Assembly (NCBI RefSeq): GCF_009796865.1
Contig: NZ_CP047028.1
Location: 186,001-250,000, forward strand
Origin: Formosa sp. L2A11
GTDB taxonomy: Bacteria; Bacteroidota; Bacteroidia; Flavobacteriales; Flavobacteriaceae
Length of the DNA stretch: 64,000 nucleotides
Direction: 5' to 3'
This document shows positions 1 through 8,170 of the stretch, piece by piece. The notes under the pieces are model-generated. The model was not told the origin of the DNA, searched no databases, and saw nothing but the letters and a program-made list of their open reading frames with translations. Numbering within the stretch: position 1 is the stretch's first letter; every line of letters begins with the position of its first letter. The position numbers were made by a program, and so were the translations under genes.

Positions 1-719
1 TTGGTACAGCATCTAAAGGAAGAAGACCTAATGTAATTAATATTACTGCTACAGAAACAAACGTATTGTCTGATGAAACAGTATTATCTTACGAAATTGG
101 AGCTAAATCGTTATTTTTAAATAACAGATTACAGTTTGATGTAAACGCATATATTTACGACTATTCAAACTTCCAAACTAGTGTAACAGAATTTGAAAAC
201 GGTACACTTACTGCAACAACTAAAGATAGTGGTAACGCAAGCACATTTGGTTTTGAAGTCGCAACACAATTTGCATTCACTAAAAACAGTAGTTTCTTTG
301 CAAACTATAGTTATATAGATGCAAGTTTTGATGATAAAGATTCAGACGGAAATGAGCAAGAACTAGCAGGAAACACCTTTAGATTAACTCCTAAAAACTC
401 ATTCTCGTTAGGATTTAATATTAATCCTACAGTAAACAAAAACTTAGATGTATTTTTTAGACCATCGTACACTTATAAATCGAAAGTATTTTTTGAAGAA
501 ACCAACTTACCAGAAATATCTCAAGATGGTTACGGTTTATTAAACTTCAGAACCGGTTTACATTTGTATAAAAAATACGAAATCACATTCTTTATGAATA
601 ACGTATTAGACGAAGAATACATTATTGATGCAGGAAATACAGGAGAAGCTTTTGGTATACCTACTTACATTGGTGGTGCTCCAAGATTATACGGAATACA
701 ACTTAAAGCAAATTTCTAA
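1..719 (+). CDS. TonB-dependent receptor, C-terminal fragment (5' end outside the window)
   Basis: The reading frame is open from base 3 and runs off the left edge, so only about the last 238 residues are present. The visible part is a run of alternating hydrophobic/polar beta strands with Asn- and Tyr-rich turns. It includes NNVLDEEY, the typical last-strand NV-(L/F)-(D/N)-xxY motif of outer-membrane receptors, and ends in aromatic-terminated IQLKANF, the usual terminal strand signal for barrel assembly. Receptors of this kind import siderophores, metals or oligomers using TonB energy. The substrate cannot be judged from this fragment. A hairpin terminator follows at 740-770. An internal TTG at 66 is not the real start, because the coding frame continues upstream of it. 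Confidence 0.85.
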   Translation, partial: GTASKGRRPNVINITATETNVLSDETVLSYEIGAKSLFLNNRLQFDVNAYIYDYSNFQTSVTEFENGTLTATTKDSGNASTFGFEVATQFAFTKNSSFFANYSYIDASFDDKDSDGNEQELAGNTFRLTPKNSFSLGFNINPTVNKNLDVFFRPSYTYKSKVFFEETNLPEISQDGYGLLNFRTGLHLYKKYEITFFMNNVLDEEYIIDAGNTGEAFGIPTYIGGAPRLYGIQLKANF

Positions 720-739
720 AACAGAATACAAATCAATTG

Positions 740-770
740 AAAACTACGCTACTAATAAGAGCGTAGTTTT
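740..770 (+). terminator. Rho-independent terminator after the partial TonB receptor
   Basis: An 11-bp perfect stem (AAAACTACGCT, 740-750, with AGCGTAGTTTT, 760-770) with a 9-nt loop is followed by further T residues. It lies 21 bp after the receptor stop and 16 bp before the next start codon. Confidence 0.85.
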
Positions 771-786
771 TTAAATTTATATCATT

Positions 787-2565
787 ATGAAAAAAACATA
801 TTTCTTTTTAATCCTTATCGTTGCATGTTTGTGTGTAACGACAGCTTTCTCACAGATACTGACTCCGCAAACAACGCTTTTAAATGTTGAAGCAGCCATA
901 AAAACAGCAGAGCAACATACAGAAAACATAAAAACAGATAATGAAGCTCGAATTATTTGGGCTAAAGATTACAAGGCAAAACAATCGCCTATTGCATTTG
1001 TTTACTTACATGGTTTTGGAGCTAGTAACAGAGAAGGAGAACCTATTATGTCTATGCTCTCTAAGCAATATAATGCCAATGTATATCTGTCTCGTTTAAA
1101 AGAACACGGCCTAAATAGAGCAGATAATTACAAAAATTTAACTCCAGAGAACTATATTGCTACCACTAAAGAAGCTTTAGAAATTGGTAAATTATTAGGA
1201 AAGCAAATCATATTAGTAAGCACATCTACAGGTGGTACCTTAAGCTTAAAATTAGCTTCAGAAGATGCTTCTATTGCTGGTCTTGTTATGTATTCTCCTT
1301 TTATTGGTCTTAAAAATCCGGCCTTCAATGCCATTCTTACTCCAGAAGGAAAAGCTGGTTTTACACAAATGAATGGAGGAGAAATTATGAAACAAAACAG
1401 AGGCGAAGCCGAAAGTAAATATTGGTCTACATCTTACCATATTGATGGGTACGAAGCCTTAATTAAAATGCTTAATAGCACTGCAACTGTAGAGACCTTT
1501 AAAAAAGTAAAAGCTCCCGTTTTTGTTGGTTATTATTATAAAAACGAGAAAGAACAAGATCAAGTTGTTTCTGTTCCTGCAATATTAAATATGTATGACA
1601 ACTTAGGAACTCCTAAAGACAAGAAAGAGAAAGTTGCTTTTCCTGAAGCAGGAAATCATGTTATTGCTTGCGATTTAAGATCTAAAGATTACATGAATGT
1701 TTACAATAAAACAGTAGACTTTATAGACACTGTTATTTTAGAAAAAGAACGTCTTTATAATTTCGAATTACAAGGACACAGAGGCGCAAGAGGTTTAGAA
1801 CCTGAAAACACCATTCTTGCCTTTAAAAAAGCTTTAGACTTAAAAGTAAATACCCTAGAATTAGACGTTGTTATTACTAAAGATAAAAAAGTTGTAGTTT
1901 CTCATGAACCTTGGTTAAACTACGAAGTAACCTTAGACGCTAAAGGAAATAACATTACAAAAGAAGATGCTTTAGCATTCAACATCTATAAAAATAAATA
2001 TAAAAAATTAAAACAATACGATGTTGGATCTCTAGGAAACCCTAAGTTTATTAAGCAAGAAAAAATTGCAGCACACAAACCTTTATTATCTGAGGTCATA
2101 ACTTATGCTGAAGGAATAAATTCTGAAATTCTATATAATATTGAAATAAAAAGCACACCTACAGATGAAGCTAACGGATTTCAACCAAGTGTAAATGAAT
2201 TCTCTGATTTATTAATTACAGAAATAAAGAAGGCAAACTTACCATTAAATAGGGTTGTAATACAAAGTTTTGATCCTCGCGTTTTAGAATATCTACATAA
2301 AACATATCCAGATTATACGCTATCCTTTTTAACGTATGAAAACGATTTTGAAACCAATATGAATATCTTAAGTTTTGTACCTGAAATTTACAGTCCGTAT
2401 TACATATTATTAAATAATCAGGAGGTAAAAAATATTCACGCCAAAAACATGAAAGTATTTCCTTGGACCGTTAATACAAAAGACGACATGATTAATGTTC
2501 TAAAAATGGGTGTAGATGGTATTATTACCGATTATCCAGATATTGCGCTTCCATTAAGACAATAA
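787..2565 (+). CDS. Secreted alpha/beta hydrolase fused to a glycerophosphodiester phosphodiesterase (GDPD)
   Basis: 592 residues. The N-terminus (about 1-22) is a signal peptide ending in AFSQ. Residues about 65-315 look like an alpha/beta hydrolase: oxyanion-type HGFG at 75-78, nucleophile Ser147 in the variant elbow S-T-S-T-G (SxSxG rather than GxSxG), and candidate catalytic His291 in AGNH. Residues about 326-592 form a GDPD domain: HRG at 331-333, metal ligands E358 and D360 in LELD, His373 in SHEP, and the closing GIITDYP. GDPDs release glycerol-3-phosphate from glycerophosphodiesters. The hydrolase half could deacylate (lyso)phospholipids first, which is inference. A glycerol/glycerol-3-phosphate regulon starts about 5.5 kb downstream. 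The fusion is read in one uninterrupted frame, and neither half is truncated. Confidence 0.85.
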   Translation: MKKTYFFLILIVACLCVTTAFSQILTPQTTLLNVEAAIKTAEQHTENIKTDNEARIIWAKDYKAKQSPIAFVYLHGFGASNREGEPIMSMLSKQYNANVYLSRLKEHGLNRADNYKNLTPENYIATTKEALEIGKLLGKQIILVSTSTGGTLSLKLASEDASIAGLVMYSPFIGLKNPAFNAILTPEGKAGFTQMNGGEIMKQNRGEAESKYWSTSYHIDGYEALIKMLNSTATVETFKKVKAPVFVGYYYKNEKEQDQVVSVPAILNMYDNLGTPKDKKEKVAFPEAGNHVIACDLRSKDYMNVYNKTVDFIDTVILEKERLYNFELQGHRGARGLEPENTILAFKKALDLKVNTLELDVVITKDKKVVVSHEPWLNYEVTLDAKGNNITKEDALAFNIYKNKYKKLKQYDVGSLGNPKFIKQEKIAAHKPLLSEVITYAEGINSEILYNIEIKSTPTDEANGFQPSVNEFSDLLITEIKKANLPLNRVVIQSFDPRVLEYLHKTYPDYTLSFLTYENDFETNMNILSFVPEIYSPYYILLNNQEVKNIHAKNMKVFPWTVNTKDDMINVLKMGVDGIITDYPDIALPLRQ

Positions 2566-2575
2566 TATAAATATT

Positions 2576-2621
2576 AATTATCGCCTAAGAGCTACCTTTT
2601 TAAGTCTTTTAGGCGATAATT
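2576..2621 (+). terminator. Long hairpin terminator after the hydrolase-GDPD gene
   Basis: A 13-bp perfect inverted repeat (AATTATCGCCTAA, 2576-2588; TTAGGCGATAATT, 2609-2621) encloses a 20-nt loop and runs into a short T stretch. It begins 10 bp after the stop codon. Confidence 0.75.
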
Positions 2622-2747
2622 TTATCAACACCAATCTAACCAAGAGCACATTACACAACGAGCACTTCTAGCTCCTTTTATCTATTAACATTTCTTTAAC
2701 ATTTTATTTAATTTTTATTTAATGAAAATTGATATTTTCGCTCACTA

Positions 2748-3056
2748 ATGAAACTCAGTTGCATTAAAAATAGCGTCACATATCTTTTCCTAGTCCTTTT
2801 TATTTCAATGAAATTGGTTGGGCTTCATGCTTTGTCTCATATTGATGATGACGATCATGATTTACATTGTGTGATTTGTCAGCACACAGCTACTCAGAAT
2901 TTAACACCAGTATTAGCTCCAGATTTACATAATTACGACTTAGAAGTTCCTGTGTTTATTGTAGAAAAAGAGTTGACTAAAAATTATAGTTTCAGTATCT
3001 CTAACTCTCTAGATATACATCAGCTTTTTTCGCGTCCTCCACCATCTCTTATATAA
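2748..3056 (+). CDS. Small exported His/Cys-rich protein, family A of the metal-type cassette
   Basis: 102 residues with an N-terminal hydrophobic segment (about 10-30). This is followed by a His/Asp-rich stretch (HIDDDDHDLH), a C-V-I-C pair and another His, and the protein ends in SRPPPSLI. The acidic His cluster and CxxC suggest binding of a soft or borderline metal ion in the envelope. I do not recognise a named family. The protein encoded at 14810-15139 has the same plan (signal, His cluster, C-E-I-C, terminal RAPPTLS). Both sit a little over 200 bp upstream of a TonB receptor that is followed by a lipoprotein. The ATG at 2748 lies just after a -7-like TATTTTCG (2733-2740), implying a very short leader. 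A transmembrane metal-sensing role is an alternative. Confidence 0.7.
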   Translation: MKLSCIKNSVTYLFLVLFISMKLVGLHALSHIDDDDHDLHCVICQHTATQNLTPVLAPDLHNYDLEVPVFIVEKELTKNYSFSISNSLDIHQLFSRPPPSLI

Positions 3057-3270
3057 CTATTTCTATACATTTAATTATAATTATTTAGCAACAACACATT
3101 ATCTAATGGTGCTGTGTTAGTTTGTTAAACGATGATACATACTTGTGTGTCATTATTATAAATATTAACTAGTTGTGGTGATTTTATAAATCTATCATCG
3201 TTATATGTGTAGGCACAGTGAATAGTTCTTATTTCCAGAACATTTTTTTCTAATCTTATAGTATTTTAAT
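3057..3270 (+). other. Leader region between the His/Cys-rich gene and its TonB receptor
   Basis: 214 bp without a gene. It holds two inverted repeats, AACACA (3093-3098) with TGTGTT (3113-3118) and AACGATGATA (3128-3137) with TATCATCGTT (3193-3202). Neither is followed by a clear T run, so this is a possible structured leader of the receptor mRNA and not an obvious terminator. No cobalamin-box-like motif was seen. Confidence 0.35.
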
Positions 3271-5640
3271 ATGCTTAAAAAAACACTTAGTGTGTGGCTA
3301 TGCTTTAGCCTATGCACTATTGCGTTTGCGCAAGACTCTTGGTTAATTAAGGGTGTTGTGTTAAATGCCAACACGTTACAGCCTATAGATGGGGCTTCAA
3401 TAAGTAGAGGGAATTTATTCTCTATATCATCTGATACAGGCGAATTTACACTGAAAAACGTTAAACAAGGTAGTTATGATCTTGTTGTGTCTAGCATGGG
3501 ATTTACATCAAAAACCATCACTATTCAGGTAGATTCTAAGCTAAAAGATGTCATTATTTACCTAGAAGAATCAGCTACAAATCTGGACGAAATTGAAGTA
3601 CTCGGAAAGTCTAAAAAAAGAGAACGCATGGAAACTCCTGTCGTTTCTTATAATGTTTCTGAAACTTTTTTAGAAGAAAACAGAGAAAATAGTTTAATGC
3701 AAACCCTAAGTAAAATACCAGGAGTTAGCACCATAAATATTGGATCTGGACAATCCAAACCTGTCATTCGAGGTTTAGGATTTAATCGTGTTGCTGTTGT
3801 ACAAAATGGAATAAAACACGAAGCACAACAATGGGGAAATGATCATGGTTTAGAAATAGATCAATACGGTATCGAGAACATCCAAATTATAAAAGGCCCC
3901 GCATCTTTAGTCTATGGCTCAGATGCTATTGCTGGTGTTGTAGATATTCAACCCAATGCGATTCCTGATATACATTCGTTTTCAGGAGATATAAATCTTT
4001 TAGGAGAAACAAATAATGATTTGTTAGGCGTATCTGCTGGTGTACAAGCTAGAACTCATAATTGGTTTTATCGCGGTCGACTTACCTATAGAGATTATGG
4101 CGATTATAAAGTACCAACAGATCAAATTAGTTACGAAAATTACATATTCAATTTACACGACAATAATTTAAGAAACACAGCTGGAAAAGAAGCAGATGCA
4201 AGTTTTAGTCTAGGTTATATTAATGATAATATACAGTCTGAAACTACTTTTAGTAATGTAAATGCTAAAAACGGTTTTTTTGCCAATGCACATGGTTTAG
4301 AAGTAAGAACTTCAGATATTGACTATGATAGTTCTAATAGAGATATTGATTTGCCTTACCATAAAGTAAATCATTTTAAAATTACTAATAACATAACTAT
4401 TTTTAGTGAAGACCATACGTTTTATTTCGATTTAGGTTATCAAAACAATCTAAGAGCAGAACATTCAGAAGCTGTACCTCATGGCTATATGCCAAAACCA
4501 GCCAACACAAAAGAGCGAGTATTTAATAAAAACACATACGCCTTAAATGTTAGAGATGCTTTTAAACCTAATAATGCTCACGACATTGTTTTGGGCGTAA
4601 ACATGGAGTTTCAGGATAATAACATTGGCGGCTGGGGCTTTTTAATTCCAGAATATAACCGTTTTACTTTTGGCGCTTTCGCGTTTGATACGTTTAAAAT
4701 TAATTCAGACTTACACCTTCTAGCAGGTATTCGTTACGATTTTGGACGTGTAGATACTAAGGCGTATTACGATTGGTTTCCGTCTACAATCAATAATGAA
4801 GACGGATCGACATCTTATGTGTATTTGCAAAGAGCACAAGATAAATCTTTAGACTTCGGAAACTTTAGTGGCTCTGTAGGCTTGAGTTACATTTTAAATC
4901 ATACCACATTTAAAATTAATGTTGGAAAAAGTTTTAGAATGCCTTTAGCAAACGAGTTGGCTTCAGACGGAGTGAATTACCACATGTATCGTTACGAAAA
5001 AGGAAATTTAGATTTAGATCCAGAAGCATCCTACCAAATAGATTTAGATATCGACCATACAACCAGTGCTTTTAGTATTGGCGTGAGTCCTTTTGTTAAC
5101 TTTTTTGAAAACTTTATTTACCTAAATCCCACATCTGGTTATTACGAAACGCTACAAATTTACGAATACACCCAAAGTAAAGTTTTTAGAATTGGAGGAG
5201 AAATTAGAGCCAGTACTACGGTTTTTGAAAACCTAAAATTAGACGCTTCTGCAGAGTATGTGTATTCTAGACAAACTAGTGGTGCAAAAGAAGGGTTTAC
5301 TATTCCGTTTTCTCCACCGTTATCAGGTTTGCTTTCTGCTAGATATCAATTTAAAGACCTATTGTTTTTAAGTAAACCTCAGCTTATAGCAGACTATAGA
5401 ATTACAGCTTCTCAAGAGGAGATTGTTCCGCCAGAAGAAGTTACAGATGGTTATCAATTATTCAACATGTCTTTTCTAGCAGAATTAAATCTATTCAAAA
5501 ATAATTCGCCTGTAGAAATGCGTGTAAAATTAAACAATGTATTCAATACAAAATATTTCGATCATACCAGTTTCTATCGCTTAATAGATGTGCCAGAAGC
5601 CGGAAGAAACCTATCCTTATCATTAACAATACCATTATAA
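3271..5640 (+). CDS. TonB-dependent receptor, likely metal or metal-complex importer
   Basis: 789 residues. A signal peptide (about 1-20, ending AFAQ) is followed by a carboxypeptidase-regulatory-like beta domain (about 24-105, with DGASI and SSMGF) and then a plug (about 115-230) with the conserved IKGPASLVYGSDAI, where the plug meets the barrel. A 22-strand-type barrel ends in LSLTIPL. Within the plug, WGNDHG carries a His in the region where zinc receptors of the ZnuD type carry metal ligands, and an external loop has HSEAVPHG. Together with the His-rich lipoproteins downstream and the His/Cys-rich protein upstream, zinc or a similar transition metal is the best guess for the substrate. 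This is inference; a heme- or siderophore-type substrate is not excluded. Confidence 0.88.
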   Translation: MLKKTLSVWLCFSLCTIAFAQDSWLIKGVVLNANTLQPIDGASISRGNLFSISSDTGEFTLKNVKQGSYDLVVSSMGFTSKTITIQVDSKLKDVIIYLEESATNLDEIEVLGKSKKRERMETPVVSYNVSETFLEENRENSLMQTLSKIPGVSTINIGSGQSKPVIRGLGFNRVAVVQNGIKHEAQQWGNDHGLEIDQYGIENIQIIKGPASLVYGSDAIAGVVDIQPNAIPDIHSFSGDINLLGETNNDLLGVSAGVQARTHNWFYRGRLTYRDYGDYKVPTDQISYENYIFNLHDNNLRNTAGKEADASFSLGYINDNIQSETTFSNVNAKNGFFANAHGLEVRTSDIDYDSSNRDIDLPYHKVNHFKITNNITIFSEDHTFYFDLGYQNNLRAEHSEAVPHGYMPKPANTKERVFNKNTYALNVRDAFKPNNAHDIVLGVNMEFQDNNIGGWGFLIPEYNRFTFGAFAFDTFKINSDLHLLAGIRYDFGRVDTKAYYDWFPSTINNEDGSTSYVYLQRAQDKSLDFGNFSGSVGLSYILNHTTFKINVGKSFRMPLANELASDGVNYHMYRYEKGNLDLDPEASYQIDLDIDHTTSAFSIGVSPFVNFFENFIYLNPTSGYYETLQIYEYTQSKVFRIGGEIRASTTVFENLKLDASAEYVYSRQTSGAKEGFTIPFSPPLSGLLSARYQFKDLLFLSKPQLIADYRITASQEEIVPPEEVTDGYQLFNMSFLAELNLFKNNSPVEMRVKLNNVFNTKYFDHTSFYRLIDVPEAGRNLSLSLTIPL

Positions 5641-5669
5641 ATATTAACAATCAATTTAAATCAACAACA

Positions 5670-6458
5670 ATGAAAACAAGAATTATGAAAACAAATTTTA
5701 AATTTTTAGCCATTGTCCTTTCTCTAGGATTATTTTTACAATCATGTAGCAGTGACGATGACAACGCTGTAACAAGTGCTCCCGAAGTTTCAGGTTTTGA
5801 ATATGGCGCAGGTAGTGACCACTCTACAGATCAAGTGGCTTATAAAGGATCTAATATTCATTTAGAAGCAGAAATTTATGCAGAAGCTACAGTGAGTAGT
5901 ATTACTGTGTCTATTCATGCACACGACTTAGAACTTGCAGATGGTGAGGTAGATTGGGATTTCGAACAAGTATTTACAGATAGTAAATATTTAGCCATAA
6001 ACCCTACGTTTCATGAACATATAGATGTCCCTACAGATATTCCTGCAGGAGAATATCATGTTGAATTATTAATTACAGACGAAATTGGAAATAGTACAGA
6101 AGTAGAAGGTTACATCCAGATTTTAGATCTTATTACGTTAAGCGATATTTCTATAGATGAAACTGTAGTTCGAGGAGAAGATTTTCATACCGAATTTATG
6201 ATTAATGCGTTTAATGGAATACATTCTATAACTGTAGATGCGCATGCACACGGACTTACTTTAGCTGATGGTGAAGTTGAATGGGATTACGAAGAAGAAT
6301 TTTTAGAAGGTTACCATGAAGAAACAGAAGTAGAATTCCATGAGCATATTGATGTTCCTTTAACTGCTCCTGCTGGAGAATATCATATCATTTTTACAGT
6401 TGAAGATGAAGATGGTAATACAAAAGAGTATGAAACACATATAGATGTTACAGCTTAA
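5670..6458 (+). CDS. His-rich lipoprotein with two tandem DUF4625-like domains
   Basis: 262 residues. A lipoprotein signal ends LFLQSC, followed by an SSDDD tether, so it is likely anchored in the outer membrane. Two repeats (about residues 35-150 and 155-262) share the same motifs: HAHxLxLADGEV(D/E)WD(F/Y)E, FHEHIDVP and PAGEYH, each with six or so His residues in conserved positions. The pattern matches what I know as DUF4625 in Bacteroidota, and the His arrangement suggests metal binding. It starts 29 bp after the receptor stop, so the two are probably co-transcribed. An in-frame second ATG at 5685 is also a possible start; the lipobox follows either one. Confidence 0.75.
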   Translation: MKTRIMKTNFKFLAIVLSLGLFLQSCSSDDDNAVTSAPEVSGFEYGAGSDHSTDQVAYKGSNIHLEAEIYAEATVSSITVSIHAHDLELADGEVDWDFEQVFTDSKYLAINPTFHEHIDVPTDIPAGEYHVELLITDEIGNSTEVEGYIQILDLITLSDISIDETVVRGEDFHTEFMINAFNGIHSITVDAHAHGLTLADGEVEWDYEEEFLEGYHEETEVEFHEHIDVPLTAPAGEYHIIFTVEDEDGNTKEYETHIDVTA

Positions 6459-6470
6459 TTAAAAATTTAC

Positions 6471-6500
6471 ACCGCATAATATAACTTTATATTATGCGGT
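6471..6500 (+). terminator. Perfect 14-bp hairpin between the two His-rich lipoprotein genes
   Basis: ACCGCATAATATAA (6471-6484) pairs exactly with TTATATTATGCGGT (6487-6500) across a 2-nt centre. The following TCTTATA is only moderately T-rich. The element probably attenuates transcription or stabilises the upstream mRNA end. Its 3' arm contains an ATG at 6494 that is in frame with the next gene, which argues that the real start of that gene is further in. Confidence 0.65.
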
Positions 6501-6517
6501 TCTTATACCCTTATAAA

Positions 6518-6997
6518 ATGCAATTTACCTTAAAATATTATTACTTTATTTTATCTATGCTTCTAATAGCGTCATGTTCTAGTGACGATAGTATTGATAA
6601 AGATGAAGAAAAACCAACGATTACCGTTAATTATACAGATGGATTTCCGCAGGGCTGCTCAGTACTTACAAAAGGAGAAACTTACAATTTCAGAGCTCAG
6701 GTTACAGACAATAAAGCATTGGCATCTTATAGCATAGATATTCATAATAATTTTGATCACCACACACATGACGATCAAGTCACAGAATGTGATTTAGAAG
6801 AGATAAAAGATGCTGTAAATCCATTTATTTTAATGGAAAACTATACAATAGAGAACGGATTAACTAGTTATGAAATTAATGTTTCGGTAACTATTCCTAA
6901 CGATATAGATGCCGGAGATTACCATTGTGCGTATTCCGTTACCGATGAAACAGGATGGCAAGCCAGAACATCTATCGATATAAAAATAACCGATTAG
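6518..6997 (+). CDS. Single-domain DUF4625-like lipoprotein
   Basis: 159 residues from the ATG at 6518. The upstream in-frame ATG at 6494 lies inside a perfect hairpin and would add a polar octapeptide before the signal, so 6518 is preferred. The signal ends LLIASC, followed by SSDDS, which marks a lipoprotein. The body has one copy of the domain that is duplicated in the preceding gene, with degenerate motifs: IDIHNNFDHHTH, VTIPNDIDAGDYH and VTDETGW. The His cluster HHTHDD again suggests metal binding. It is the last gene of the cassette, and the bidirectional terminator at 7041-7084 follows. It could be a periplasm-facing metal chaperone or a surface-exposed partner of the receptor; neither is shown by the sequence alone. 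Confidence 0.7.
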   Translation: MQFTLKYYYFILSMLLIASCSSDDSIDKDEEKPTITVNYTDGFPQGCSVLTKGETYNFRAQVTDNKALASYSIDIHNNFDHHTHDDQVTECDLEEIKDAVNPFILMENYTIENGLTSYEINVSVTIPNDIDAGDYHCAYSVTDETGWQARTSIDIKITD

Positions 6998-7040
6998 ACA
7001 ACTTTAACAATAGGCGCTTTAAAGTAAAATATTCAAATAA

Positions 7041-7084
7041 AAAGAAGCTTACAGGTTCAAGAGATTGAAATTGTAAGCTTCTTT
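7041..7084. terminator. Bidirectional terminator between the lipoprotein cassette and glpR
   Basis: A stem of AAGAAGCTTACA (7042-7053) with TGTAAGCTTCTT (7072-7083) is flanked by T runs on both strands. It serves the plus-strand lipoprotein gene and the convergent glpR. Confidence 0.88.
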
Positions 7085-7117
7085 TTTTATATGCTATAAA
7101 ATATTTTTTGGATTCAT

Positions 7118-7885
7118 TTATACAATAATCAATTCCATGCCCATATCAATCAATTTATTTTTAGTGCGTTCATCAATACCTGAATCTGTTATAATTTGAT
7201 CAACATCATCAAGTCCACAAATTCTACCAAATCCTTTTTTATTGAATTTTGAAGAATCTGCTAACACTATAATTTTTTGCGCCGCTTTAATCATTTCTTT
7301 ATTTAAAGACGCTTCCATTAAATTTGTAGTTGTAAGCCCATAATCAAGATCGATACCGTCTACCCCCAAAAACAATTTGGTAAAAGTAAATTCTGACAAC
7401 ATACGTTCTCCAATAGGCCCTATTACAGATGCAGAACTCGACCTTACCATACCACCTAGTTGCATAACATCAATATCTTTAATCGCTGCCAATATTACAG
7501 CAGTATTTAACGATGCGGTCAATACCGTTAACCCTTCTAAAGGTTTAATATGTCTGGCAAATTCAATAACAGAAGTCCCAGAAGCAATGATAACACTATC
7601 GTTTGCTTCCAATAGTTCTACAGCAGCCATCCCTATTTTCTTTTTTTCTTTAGCATGTATCTTCTCCTTAATATTTACAGGATTTTCTGTAATATATGGA
7701 TTTACAGAAATTGCTTTTCCATGCGACCTAAATAACAATTTCTTTTCTTCAAGAAGTTTAAGATCCTTTCTAATAGTGACTAACGACACTTTAAACTCAT
7801 CACTTAGCTCGTTAACGCTAACAAATCCCTCTGCTTCGAGTTTCTCTAATATAAATTTGTGGCGGTCTATAATATTTAGTGGCAT
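7118..7885 (-). CDS. glpR: DeoR-family transcriptional repressor of the glycerol regulon
   Basis: 255 residues, the usual DeoR-family length. The N-terminal winged helix-turn-helix (about 5-60) carries VNELSDEFKVSLVTIRKDL, close to the family signature. The C-terminal effector domain (about 75-240) is the sugar-phosphate-sensing DeoRC fold, with IIASGTSVIEFA and the LADSSKF motif typical of the phosphate-binding pocket. It is divergent from glpDKF, so glycerol-3-phosphate is the probable inducer. Three copies of an 11-bp sequence in the intervening 285 bp are candidate binding sites, one immediately upstream of its own start codon, which suggests autoregulation. The assignment as GlpR rests on position; the fold alone would say only DeoR family. 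Confidence 0.88.
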   Translation of the reverse strand: MPLNIIDRHKFILEKLEAEGFVSVNELSDEFKVSLVTIRKDLKLLEEKKLLFRSHGKAISVNPYITENPVNIKEKIHAKEKKKIGMAAVELLEANDSVIIASGTSVIEFARHIKPLEGLTVLTASLNTAVILAAIKDIDVMQLGGMVRSSSASVIGPIGERMLSEFTFTKLFLGVDGIDLDYGLTTTNLMEASLNKEMIKAAQKIIVLADSSKFNKKGFGRICGLDDVDQIITDSGIDERTKNKLIDMGMELIIV

Positions 7886-7888
7886 CTG

Positions 7889-7899
7889 GTTTCGTTTTA
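7889..7899. promoter_or_regulatory. Candidate GlpR operator copy 1
   Basis: GTTTCGTTTTA, ending four bases upstream of the glpR start codon in the glpR leader. It matches the other two copies at 10 of 11 positions, in a position suited to autorepression. Confidence 0.55.
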
Positions 7900-7967
7900 T
7901 ACAAAAATAAAGATTACTAATATCATTACGAATACGAAAAGTACATTTTTTAATAAATTATCAATTT

Positions 7968-7978
7968 CAAAACGAAAC
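7968..7978. promoter_or_regulatory. Candidate GlpR operator copy 2
   Basis: CAAAACGAAAC, the exact reverse complement of copy 3 (8108-8118). It is centred between the divergent glpR and glpD genes. Confidence 0.55.
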
Positions 7979-8100
7979 TACAATTTCATATTTCAAACAA
8001 AAAGCACCATAAAAACAAAAATATGATAACCAAAGACCCTCATTTTTATTAAAATAAGTTAAAAAAACATAACAAATAAAAAAATAACAAATAAAAACTT

Positions 8101-8129
8101 TTGTTTTGTTTCGTTTTGTTGTAAATTTA
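8101..8129 (+). promoter_or_regulatory. glpDKF promoter with operator copy 3 in its spacer
   Basis: A TTG at 8101-8103 (within TTTTG) is separated by 18 bp from TAAATTTA at 8122-8129, a near match to the Bacteroidota pattern TTG-N19-TAnnTTTG. The 11-mer GTTTCGTTTTG (8108-8118) lies exactly inside the spacer, so a bound repressor would block sigma factor access. The predicted transcript starts about 35 bp before glpD. Confidence 0.6.
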
Positions 8130-8170
8130 TTCAAAATTAAAAAGGCACTAAGAATATAAACTAAGGAATC

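Noticed and set aside
3057..3270. Cobalamin or other riboswitch in the TonB receptor leaders (also 15140-15369)
   Set aside because: No B12-box-like conserved stretch or other known riboswitch core was found by eye; only loose inverted repeats are present.
7377..7910. 177-codon open frame on the plus strand opposite glpR
   Set aside because: It is an antisense shadow of a clear DeoR-family gene, with no promoter or recognisable protein features. Similar antisense frames opposite eno, rpoC, rpoB and others were dismissed for the same reason.
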